From: Methanomicrobiales archaeon
Lineage (GTDB): Archaea; Halobacteriota; Methanomicrobia; Methanomicrobiales; Methanoculleaceae
Reading direction: 5' to 3'
DNA length: 11,505 bases
NCBI GenBank assembly: GCA_012510335.1
Contig: JAAZIF010000328.1
Coordinates: forward strand, 1 to 11,505
The notes beneath the pieces are model-generated. The model searched no databases. It was not told where the DNA came from and worked only from the letters and a program-made list of their open reading frames with translations. The position numbers and the translations under genes were made by a program. Shown piece by piece: positions 5,843 through 11,505 of this stretch. Each line of letters begins with the position of its first letter. Positions within the stretch are counted from its first letter, which is position 1.

Positions 5843-6964
5843 CTGTACCCGCGCAGGCCCGCCGGCGCTGACGCGCCCACGCCGCCGAACTACCAAAGAC
5901 CCATCCTCTGTGCGCTTATAACGGCGGTTCTCATCGGCGGGAGTGCCCCGCTCACCAAACTCCTCATCGGCGGGGCCGGGCCGCTTGCGCTCGCCGCACT
6001 GATCTCACTCGGGAGCGGCCTCGGCGCTCTCCTCTTCTCCCTCCCCGGGATCGCAGCGGGCCGGCGGCGGAGCCACGTGGAGGCCCCGCCCGGGCGTAGC
6101 GACATCCCCTGGCTCATCGGCGTGACGATCTCTGGCGGCATACTCGCGCCGATCATCCTGATCATCAGCCTGCCCGGAACCCCGGCGGCGACGGCCTCCC
6201 TCCTCCTGAACTTCGAGGCGGTGGCGACGACCCTGATCGCCGCCGCGATCTTCCGTGAGTGGGTGAGCCGCCGGGTCTATGTTGCGCTCGGGTGCATCAC
6301 CGCATCATGCCTCCTCCTCACCTACGACCCGGCGGCAGACTTCGGGCTATCCCTCCCGGCGCTCGGGATCCTTCTCACCTGCTTCTTCTGGGCCGTCGAT
6401 AACAACCTGGGGCAGCGGCTCTCGGAAAAAGACCCGTTCCTGACCATCTCCATAAAAGGGATCGGTGCCGGCAGCGTCACGCTCCTCCTCGCGATCGCTG
6501 CCGGGGAGCAACTCCCGGGCCCGGCCACTACAGCCGCTGCCATGCTCATAGGGTTCCTCTGCTACGGCGGTCTGACGAGCATACTCTTCCTCCTCGCCCT
6601 CCGTGGCATCGGGGCCGCGCGGGCGGGCTCGCTCCTCGCCATCTCCCCGTTTTTCGGCGTCCTCTTCTCGTTCATACTCTTTGCCGGACTGCCGGCCGGC
6701 GTATTTTACGCCGCGCTACCGGTCATGATACTCGGTGCATGGCTGCTCGTCACAGAGAAGCATTCACACCTCCACCGGCACCCTCCGATGATCCACGAGC
6801 ACCGCCACCGACATGACGACCTCCACCATGACCACACCCATACCGCTGACGATCCGCCGCTCTCGGTGGACGGTGAACACTCTCATATGCATGAGCATGC
6901 CGAACTCATCCACGAACACCCGCACCAGCCGGATATCCATCACCGGCACTCGCACCGGCGGTGA
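5843..6964 (+). CDS. EamA/DMT-family 10-helix transporter with a histidine-rich C-terminal tail
   Basis: Ten membrane segments can be picked out, from ILCALITAVLIGGSAPLTKL (about residue 21) to AALPVMILGAWLLV, in two EamA-like repeats. The next 69 residues contain 23 histidines and resemble a metal-binding region, so transport of a metal or metal-linked solute is a guess; the family also exports amino acids and other metabolites. No ATG, GTG or TTG lies in frame before the first two helices. The frame is open back to a TGA at 5774-5776. I propose CTG 5843 because GGAGG (5830-5834) sits eight bases before it. The first standard start, GTG 6077, would cut off two helices. Other readings are a lost start codon or a sequencing error near 5843. 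It lies between the two halves of an ABC transporter and ends six bases from its convergent permease gene. Confidence 0.82.
   Translation: MYPRRPAGADAPTPPNYQRPILCALITAVLIGGSAPLTKLLIGGAGPLALAALISLGSGLGALLFSLPGIAAGRRRSHVEAPPGRSDIPWLIGVTISGGILAPIILIISLPGTPAATASLLLNFEAVATTLIAAAIFREWVSRRVYVALGCITASCLLLTYDPAADFGLSLPALGILLTCFFWAVDNNLGQRLSEKDPFLTISIKGIGAGSVTLLLAIAAGEQLPGPATTAAAMLIGFLCYGGLTSILFLLALRGIGAARAGSLLAISPFFGVLFSFILFAGLPAGVFYAALPVMILGAWLLVTEKHSHLHRHPPMIHEHRHRHDDLHHDHTHTADDPPLSVDGEHSHMHEHAELIHEHPHQPDIHHRHSHRR
6758..6961 (+). repeat. Duplicated histidine-rich segment in the DMT transporter tail
   Basis: Two related segments of about 26-27 residues follow each other. The first begins HSHLHRHPPMIHEH and ends HHDHTH. 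The second begins HSHMHEHAELIHEH and ends HHRHSH. They share HSHxHxHxxxIHEHxH and a closing HHxHxH, and are separated by TADDPPLSVDGE. This is an internal duplication at protein level with diverged codons. It probably gives two equal metal-binding units on the cytoplasmic side. Confidence 0.8.
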
Positions 6965-6970
6965 GTCCGG

Positions 6971-7654
6971 TCAGAGCTGGGCGGCGGAGGTCCGGCTCAT
7001 GCCCGGGACTGCCACGCGCTTCTCAAGGATGTTGACGGCGACGGTCGTGATCGTCACAAGCACCAGGTATACGATGCCGACGACCATGAACGTCTCCGTG
7101 TAGATGAAGTATTTCGTCGCCACGTTCTTCCCGGCGCCGGAGAGCTCGACGACCGTGATCATGTAGGCGAGCGATGAGTACTTGATCAGGTAGATGAACT
7201 CGTTTGAGAGCCCCGGGATCGCCCGGCGGAGCGCCTGCGGCATGATGACGTTCCTGATCGCCTGCGCCCTGGTCATCCCGAGTGCCTGGGCGGCGATCAT
7301 CTGACCATCCTTTACTGATATGAGGGCGCCCCGGATATACTCGGAGTTGTAGGCCCCGTTGCAGAGTATAAACCCGATCACCGACGCGGTGAACGCAGAA
7401 AGGGTGATCCCGATCGAGGGGAGGCCGAAGTAGAGGATGAAGAGGAGGAGAAGCAGTGGCGTGCCCTTTATGAGGAGGACGAACGTCTTACAGGCTCTTG
7501 AGAGGATAGGGCCTCCATACTGTCTCCCTGTCGCGACGCCTATACCGAGCGCGAGGCCGAAAGGGGCGGAGAATACAATGAGCTGCAGGGTTATCACCAG
7601 CCCCTGCATAAGCGCCGGAAGGAGTATATCGAATATGAAGACAGCCTGGTCCAT
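6971..7654 (-). CDS. Polar amino acid ABC transporter permease (HisM/GlnP type), last gene of the operon
   Basis: The 227-residue membrane protein is one half of the permease channel. It starts with the family's LLPALMQGLVITLQLIVFSA helix and has the cytoplasmic EAA loop at about residues 117-150 (DGQMIAAQALGMTRAQAIRN, then VIMPQALRRAIPG), which docks on the ATPase. About five membrane helices are visible, and the length is typical. It starts nine bases after the ATPase stop, so the two are cotranscribed. Together with the second permease at 8423-9100 it would form a heterodimer. Its stop lies six bases from the stop of the DMT transporter on the other strand. Confidence 0.93.
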   Translation of the reverse strand: MDQAVFIFDILLPALMQGLVITLQLIVFSAPFGLALGIGVATGRQYGGPILSRACKTFVLLIKGTPLLLLLFILYFGLPSIGITLSAFTASVIGFILCNGAYNSEYIRGALISVKDGQMIAAQALGMTRAQAIRNVIMPQALRRAIPGLSNEFIYLIKYSSLAYMITVVELSGAGKNVATKYFIYTETFMVVGIVYLVLVTITTVAVNILEKRVAVPGMSRTSAAQL

Positions 7655-7663
7655 ACCGATCTC

Positions 7664-8419
7664 TCAGTCTCCCCAGTAGCTGTCGAACTGACCGATGAAG
7701 TTCTTCATCCGGGTGAACCGCGGGTCATGCATGAGCCGGTCCGGCGTCCCCTGCTCGGCCACGACGCCGTTTTCCATGAAGAGGATCTCGGTCGCCACCG
7801 AGCGGGCAAACCCCATCTCGTGGGTGACGACGAGCATAGTCATACCCTGCTGCGCCAGCCTCTTCATGACCTCAAGCACCTCCCTGGTCAGCTCGGGATC
7901 GAGCGCGGATGTAGGTTCGTCGAAGAGGATGACATCCGGGTCCATGGCAAGCGCCCGGGCGATGGATACCCGCTGGGCCTGGCCCCCGGAGAGCTCGGCC
8001 GGGTAGTGGTCGGCCCAGTCCTCCAGCCCCACCTGCCGGAGTTCGGTGAGCGCTTTCTCGCATGCCTCCGCCTTGCTCATGCCCCTGACCCTGAGCAGCG
8101 CCAGTTCAACGTTCTTGAACGCGGTGAGGTGATCGAAGAGGTAGTAGTTCTGAAAGACCATGCCGATCTTCTGCCGGAAGTAGTTGATCCGGGCGCCTGA
8201 GTTTGTGACCTCTTCGCCGTCGAGCCAGACACTTCCGCGGTCGGGTATCGTCAGCTGGTTGATACATCTGAGGAGTGTGCTCTTTCCTGTACCCGAAGGG
8301 CCGATGAAGACCTTTGTCTCGCCTCTCCTGACCTCAAATGAGATTCCGCGCAGCACCTCCTTGTCCCCGAAGGATTTGTGTATATCCTCAACCCTCAGAA
8401 CAATGTCGTTTCTATCCAT
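7664..8419 (-). CDS. Polar amino acid ABC transporter ATP-binding protein (GlnQ/HisP type)
   Basis: The 251-residue ATPase drives uptake by hydrolysing ATP on the cytoplasmic side of the permease pair. All motifs are present and intact: Walker A GPSGTGKST (40-48), Q-loop Gln90 in MVFQNYYLFDHLTA, signature LSGGQ (143-147), Walker B VILFDEP (163-169) with the D-loop SALDPE, and the switch His200 in VVTHEMGFA. The length and the phrase VVTHEMGFARSVA are typical of the PAAT amino acid family. It starts three bases after the stop of the upstream permease and is followed nine bases on by the second permease, so it sits in the middle of a tight operon. Confidence 0.96.
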   Translation of the reverse strand: MDRNDIVLRVEDIHKSFGDKEVLRGISFEVRRGETKVFIGPSGTGKSTLLRCINQLTIPDRGSVWLDGEEVTNSGARINYFRQKIGMVFQNYYLFDHLTAFKNVELALLRVRGMSKAEACEKALTELRQVGLEDWADHYPAELSGGQAQRVSIARALAMDPDVILFDEPTSALDPELTREVLEVMKRLAQQGMTMLVVTHEMGFARSVATEILFMENGVVAEQGTPDRLMHDPRFTRMKNFIGQFDSYWGD

Positions 8420-8422
8420 CTT

Positions 8423-9100
8423 CTACACCGCCCCGGACCCGAAGCCAGGGATCTCGATTCTCCTCTCGAGCCCATGCAGGAGTTTGAGACCCCCGTAGTT
8501 TAAGATTATGAAGATTACTGCCGCCGCAAGGAAGATAGGCATCGTTACGTAGGTCTGTGAGACGATTCTCGATGTAACCGTGAGCAGTTCAGCGACCCCA
8601 ATGGCGTAGCATACCGCGGAGTCGGTAAGCATGTTTGGGTACTCGTTCGACCACCCGGGAAGCGCGATGCGCATCGCCTGAGGGAGAATGACGGAACGGA
8701 TGGCGGTACTCCTGCTCATCCCGAGTGATCGGGCCGCGATCATCTGCCCCTCGCTGATCGACTGGATAGCCCCCCGGAAGATCTGGGACTGGTATGCCGC
8801 CCCCCGGAGACCCAGCACGACTGCTCCGACGACAAACGCCGGGACATCGCCGAGCCCGAGCCCGGGGAATATGCCGAACCAGAAGAGGAAGAGCAGGACG
8901 AGGATAGGGAGGCCCCGGAAGAACCAGACATAGATCCCGATGACCCAGCGCACTGGGCGCGATCCGTAAACCTGCCCAAGCGCCATAGGTAGCCCGAGCA
9001 GGACGCCGATGCCGAGCGCGATCAGGACAAGACCGAGCGTGGCAGCAATGCCTGCGATGATGTATGGAGACCAATCGATGAGGATTGACAGAACGTCCAT
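8423..9100 (-). CDS. Polar amino acid ABC transporter permease, first gene of the operon
   Basis: This 225-residue membrane protein is the second half of the permease channel. It opens with YIIAGIAATLGLVLIALGIG and carries VWFFRGLPILVLLFLFWFG and the EAA loop at about residues 117-150 (EGQMIAARSLGMSRSTAIRS, then VILPQAMRIALPG). The sequence is clearly related to, but distinct from, the permease at 6971-7654, as in systems with two unlike permease subunits. ATG 9100 is chosen because the frame begins with a normal short N-terminus; GGGAT, 11 bases upstream, is a weak ribosome site. Its stop is three bases before the ATPase start. Confidence 0.94.
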   Translation of the reverse strand: MDVLSILIDWSPYIIAGIAATLGLVLIALGIGVLLGLPMALGQVYGSRPVRWVIGIYVWFFRGLPILVLLFLFWFGIFPGLGLGDVPAFVVGAVVLGLRGAAYQSQIFRGAIQSISEGQMIAARSLGMSRSTAIRSVILPQAMRIALPGWSNEYPNMLTDSAVCYAIGVAELLTVTSRIVSQTYVTMPIFLAAAVIFIILNYGGLKLLHGLERRIEIPGFGSGAV

Positions 9101-9196
9101 TTGGCTATCCCTGAATTATTGTGTGGCCTCCCTCTCAGCCAGGTAGAGGAGAGCCAGCCTCCTTACGAATTGTTTTGACGGAAAACAAAATAAACA
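9101..9196 (-). promoter_or_regulatory. Promoter and leader of the ABC permease-ATPase-permease operon
   Basis: On the minus strand GTTTATTTTG (9186-9195) is a TATA-like box. Transcription would start near 9165, giving a leader of about 65 bases. The leader can form a weak stem (CTCTC 9132-9136 with GAGAG 9149-9153). No recognised operator or riboswitch is seen. Confidence 0.4.
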
Positions 9197-9274
9197 TTCC
9201 CTAATTCCTTTCACTCCGGGACGAGGTCATCAAACCGGGCATCTGAGGTATAATCGATTCTTTTTCCCGATCGT

Positions 9275-9382
9275 TCAGCCATTCCATGAGAACACCGCCT
9301 CCTCCACCCACACCAGCTTCACATAGGAGCGGATATCAGTGAGTTCTATCGTCGTCCCATATCCGGTTATGATGTCCCTCAT
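9275..9382 (-). CDS. Small hypothetical open frame of 35 residues, possibly a gene fragment
   Basis: The frame starts at ATG 9382 and reads MRDIITGYGTTIELTDIRS, then YVKLVWVEEAVFSWNG, ending with TGA at 9275-9277. Its amino acid mix is balanced and protein-like, with alternating hydrophobic and charged residues, and GGGG lies five bases before the ATG. The start overlaps the stop of another short frame upstream in the TGATG manner. I do not recognise the family. It may be a real small protein or the C-terminal scrap of a lost larger one, such as a transposase. The short length makes chance a real possibility. Confidence 0.3.
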   Translation of the reverse strand: MRDIITGYGTTIELTDIRSYVKLVWVEEAVFSWNG

Positions 9383-9497
9383 CAAATCCCCGGGTGAAGG
9401 CTATTTTCCGGGGGCAATTGAATTAGGAACGCCCTCTCGTTCTTCCTTGCCACACTCACTGAGTTCATCCCATAATTCTTCAGATCGTGATCGCACA
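9381..9497 (-). CDS. Small hypothetical open frame of 38 residues, stop overlapping the next start
   Basis: ATG at 9497 begins MCDHDLKNYGMNSVSVARKN, continuing ERAFLIQLPPENSLHPGI to a TGA whose last A is the first base of the ATG of the 35-residue frame. No ribosome site is evident. Nothing resembles a family I know. Such an overlap suggests translational coupling, but both frames are short enough to be accidental. Confidence 0.18.
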
Positions 9498-9559
9498 TGC
9501 GAGTTAGATCAACCTGATAGCGTAACAGGAGTAATCATACCAGGAAACATGTCGTCGAG

Positions 9560-10939
9560 TTATGACTCTCCCTGGCTTGAAGGATCCAGAATGTTAGAGA
9601 TCGCTTTGATATTCAATACAATGAGGATGTAATTCATTGAAACCACTACAATCGAATACACCAAAAGGGTAACGAGCACCGAAAATCCAAGAGTATGGCT
9701 GATATAGAATCCCAGTAAAGCTAAAACAACTCGACCAGTATCCCAGACGAGCTGCCAATGATTGTAACCGTAAATACTCAAAAATGAAGTTGGAGATACT
9801 GCAAACCCCGCTATAGCCGCCAGCGCCAGGGGCCAGCAGTACCACCCCGCCTCAACCCATGCCCCTCCAAAAATAAAAGGAACGACAAACGGGGCACATA
9901 ACGCTGAAATACCGATCAAGGGAACCGCAATAACAAACAGGTGTTTGAGCGTCCTCACATAGAGAGATTGTAATCCTTGCGATCTTTTCCGGATCATCTC
10001 TGACGCTTCTCCGAGGTATGCCTGTCCCATCGAGCCAGAAATTAAGCTGCCTGGAAGCACCACCAGTATATTAGCAAGTGCATAAAATCCCACAACATCT
10101 GAACCGTAGAGTACAAGCAGCATAAGAGGAGGAAGCTCTAATGACATCCTGTTGACAATAGTGCTCGGGAAATCAAACACGGGAAACTTCTTGTATGTTT
10201 TTGCAACGCCCTTCATGCGGTTCAGGGATATTGCTTTAAAATAATCTCGATCCCTCCTCCACATCGCACGAGCGAACGTGCCAATCCCGGCGATCTGGGA
10301 GACAATATGTCCAAGAATCAACCCCAACGGCCCGAAAGAGAAGATACCAAGGAGGATCTTACATGCCGAACCCCAGGTACCCTGGTTGATCTTTGTGTAG
10401 GTGATCCTCCCATAGTCCTTCTGCCGGATGGCCCAGTAATTCAGCATGGTGTAGAGCCCCATCCCGAAGAAACCGATGAGAAGGAACCAGATATATTGTT
10501 CAATGACATCCAGATCGAAGACGTTGATCAGGAGATCTTTTCCAAACAGGAGAATGAGCGAAAATGCTGCTGTTGTGATACACAGGAGTATCAGGCTCAA
10601 CCCAAAAAGGTTGATTGCATCCTCGTTCCTTTCAGGAAGCGCATACGCGAATTGATAACTAAAAATTGCGCCGATCCCAAAAATCGCCAGGATAGACGAG
10701 TACACTGCAAGAATCCCCATGTCTGCCGGCGTGTAGAGCCGGGTGATGATCGGCATCGCGACAATCCCGATCAGTTGAGCGACCGCGGTGCCGCTCCCGA
10801 GGATGAGCACACCCCTGTAGAGCGGATTATTAATTATAAACCTGGATAGTCGAGAAGTATACTCGTTCCTGTTCACGATCGCAGTCAGGTACAAGAAAAA
10901 CCTGGCCCGCATCCCCTGCAGGAGGTTGCCGTCTGTCAT
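9560..10939 (-). CDS. Polysaccharide flippase, Wzx/RfbX-like (MOP superfamily)
   Basis: The 459-residue membrane protein shows about 12 hydrophobic segments, starting at GVLILGSGTAVAQLIGIVAM (about residue 43). The segment ITRLYTPADMGILAVYSSIL and the following SYQFAYALPERNEDA are typical of lipopolysaccharide/O-antigen flippases of the Polysacc_synt_3 type. It should move lipid-linked sugar units across the membrane for surface glycan or glycoprotein assembly. The length is normal and the frame is unbroken. Start choice: ATG 10939 has no ribosome site; Met10, just after GCAGGGG, is a reasonable alternative and would keep all helices. The base composition is more AT-rich than that of the left half, common for surface-sugar genes exchanged between strains. 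No glycosyltransferase is seen in the window. A perfect hairpin lies in its leader. Confidence 0.88.
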   Translation of the reverse strand: MTDGNLLQGMRARFFLYLTAIVNRNEYTSRLSRFIINNPLYRGVLILGSGTAVAQLIGIVAMPIITRLYTPADMGILAVYSSILAIFGIGAIFSYQFAYALPERNEDAINLFGLSLILLCITTAAFSLILLFGKDLLINVFDLDVIEQYIWFLLIGFFGMGLYTMLNYWAIRQKDYGRITYTKINQGTWGSACKILLGIFSFGPLGLILGHIVSQIAGIGTFARAMWRRDRDYFKAISLNRMKGVAKTYKKFPVFDFPSTIVNRMSLELPPLMLLVLYGSDVVGFYALANILVVLPGSLISGSMGQAYLGEASEMIRKRSQGLQSLYVRTLKHLFVIAVPLIGISALCAPFVVPFIFGGAWVEAGWYCWPLALAAIAGFAVSPTSFLSIYGYNHWQLVWDTGRVVLALLGFYISHTLGFSVLVTLLVYSIVVVSMNYILIVLNIKAISNILDPSSQGES

Positions 10940-10952
10940 TCATTCGGATTAG

Positions 10953-10972
10953 CCGGCACCTTGATGTGCCGG
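10953..10972 (-). promoter_or_regulatory. Perfect hairpin in the leader of the flippase gene
   Basis: CCGGCACATCAAGGTGCCGG on the minus strand forms a 7-bp stem with a six-base loop. It ends 13 bases before ATG 10939, where it could affect ribosome access or serve as a protein-binding site. No T-run follows, so it is not an obvious terminator. Confidence 0.5.
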
Positions 10973-11349
10973 AAATCTTCTCTCCTGTAAGCCTGCTCCA
11001 GAAATGGGTCCAGTTCCATATTTTTCCTGGAATCTGATTAGGCTATGGATGAAAATACGTTCTCTGTGTACACACTCACTCAAATATGACCACCAGGTTC
11101 ATTCCTATTTGACCATTCACTATACCCAACTTCCCAGGTACTATATAATGCTATTTGCCCTCTCGTCATTTAGAACAGGTTCTGTTCATATCCATTGCTT
11201 GAGTCCAGTGAGCGACTGTTCTCACAATTGAATTTGGTCTGCCTGTGGCCTCGTGGATAGGTAGTGACCCACTGAATGGCTGATATTACTCCTGCGGTAT
11301 TATTCCACATTTTCTATTCTGTTAACTGTATAGTAAAGCCTACATAACG
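10973..11349. other. AT-rich gene-free stretch upstream of the flippase gene
   Basis: No gene is recognised on either strand. A TATA-like sequence CTATATAAT (11141-11149) could serve either direction. Two small perfect stems are present: GAACAG/CTGTTC (11173-11187) and GTGAG/CTCAC (11208-11225). The plus-strand frame 11004-11231 has no recognisable features and is probably noise. Confidence 0.35.
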
Positions 11350-11453
11350 GGCTGGGACACAACCCCATGAACTCAGAAAGATAACCCGTATTTGAGGTTA
11401 TTTTGCCCTGATATTTATAAATAACAGCCTCATTTTCCAATTGTGTCCCAGCC
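11350..11453. mobile_element. 104-bp MITE-like element with perfect 13-bp terminal inverted repeats
   Basis: GGCTGGGACACAA at 11350-11362 is matched exactly by TTGTGTCCCAGCC at 11441-11453. Inside, ATAACC (11381-11386) pairs with GGTTAT (11396-11401). The element is AT-rich inside with GC-rich tips, has no transposase, and is far too small to code for one, so it fits a miniature inverted-repeat element mobilised by a full-length IS elsewhere. I see no target-site duplication at the edges, which weakens the case. A minus-strand frame (11300-11482) runs through it and is probably not a gene. Confidence 0.6.
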
Positions 11454-11505
11454 TGATAATCTTGTTTATGAGCGAACTGCATAATTCCTATTTGTTCAGA
11501 CTCTA
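11454..11505. other. Right edge of the window, nothing recognised
   Basis: The last 52 bases are AT-rich flank of the inverted-repeat element. They contain no gene, stem or known site that I can support. Confidence 0.3.

Larger units (their letters stand above)
9197..9559. other. Intergenic stretch with two tiny overlapping open frames
   Basis: This stretch marks the change to more AT-rich DNA. No known gene is found. The only protein-like pieces are the two short minus-strand frames described separately (9275-9382 and about 9381-9497). A plus-strand frame (9339-9632) overlaps the flippase C-terminus in antisense and looks like a shadow. Confidence 0.4.

Noticed and set aside
10307..10849. 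Plus-strand 180-residue frame
   Set aside because: Antisense shadow of the flippase gene.
11300..11482. Minus-strand 60-residue protein
   Set aside because: It runs through both inverted ends of the MITE-like element and has no ribosome site or family features.

Overview
The window looks like the chromosome of a methanogenic euryarchaeon of the Methanomicrobiales, most like Methanoculleus. This is an inference from several things: archaeal TATA-like boxes lie in front of several genes, some starts look leaderless or nearly so, the coding regions are GC-rich, and the gene set fits (a CGGC-domain protein, a cytoplasmic HtrA-type protease with a PDZ domain, and a drug/metabolite transporter with a long histidine-rich tail). 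The sequence alone cannot settle the species.

Layout. Positions 1-1190 are a degraded accessory stretch. They hold the tail of a possible plus-strand gene, the decayed C-terminus of an AlbA_2-type ATP-binding protein, a cluster of TACATGCC/TACATACC motifs, an orphan TATA box with a perfect operator-like palindrome, and a hairpin plus TAGTTCAC that looks like the right end of an IS200/IS605 element. From 1190 to 4482 there is ordinary gene content: a CGGC-domain protein (-), a GC-rich block of hairpins, an acylphosphatase (+), an HtrA-like protease (-) and a PLP-dependent aminotransferase (+). A glycerophosphodiester phosphodiesterase gene follows (-). Its N- and C-terminal ends survive, but the middle is gone and the two ends lie in different frames.

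Positions 4987-9100 hold a polar amino acid ABC uptake system in two pieces. The lipoprotein substrate-binding protein is on the plus strand. The permease-ATPase-permease operon is on the minus strand and runs towards it. A 10-helix EamA/DMT transporter with 23 histidines in its last 69 residues sits between them. This transporter has no ATG, GTG or TTG start in front of its first two membrane helices; the best start is a CTG eight bases after a GGAGG.

From about 9100 to the end the DNA is more AT-rich and accessory in character. It contains two tiny overlapping open frames of unknown nature, a polysaccharide flippase of the Wzx type (-) with a perfect hairpin in its leader, and about 560 bases without a clear gene. 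That last stretch contains a 104-bp element bounded by perfect 13-bp inverted repeats, probably a MITE.

No complete new multi-gene system is visible. The observations most worth following up are the split ABC transporter, the unusual start and duplicated metal-binding-like tail of the DMT transporter, the internally deleted phosphodiesterase, the MITE-like element, the IS605-like end and the hairpin block near 1614-1686.
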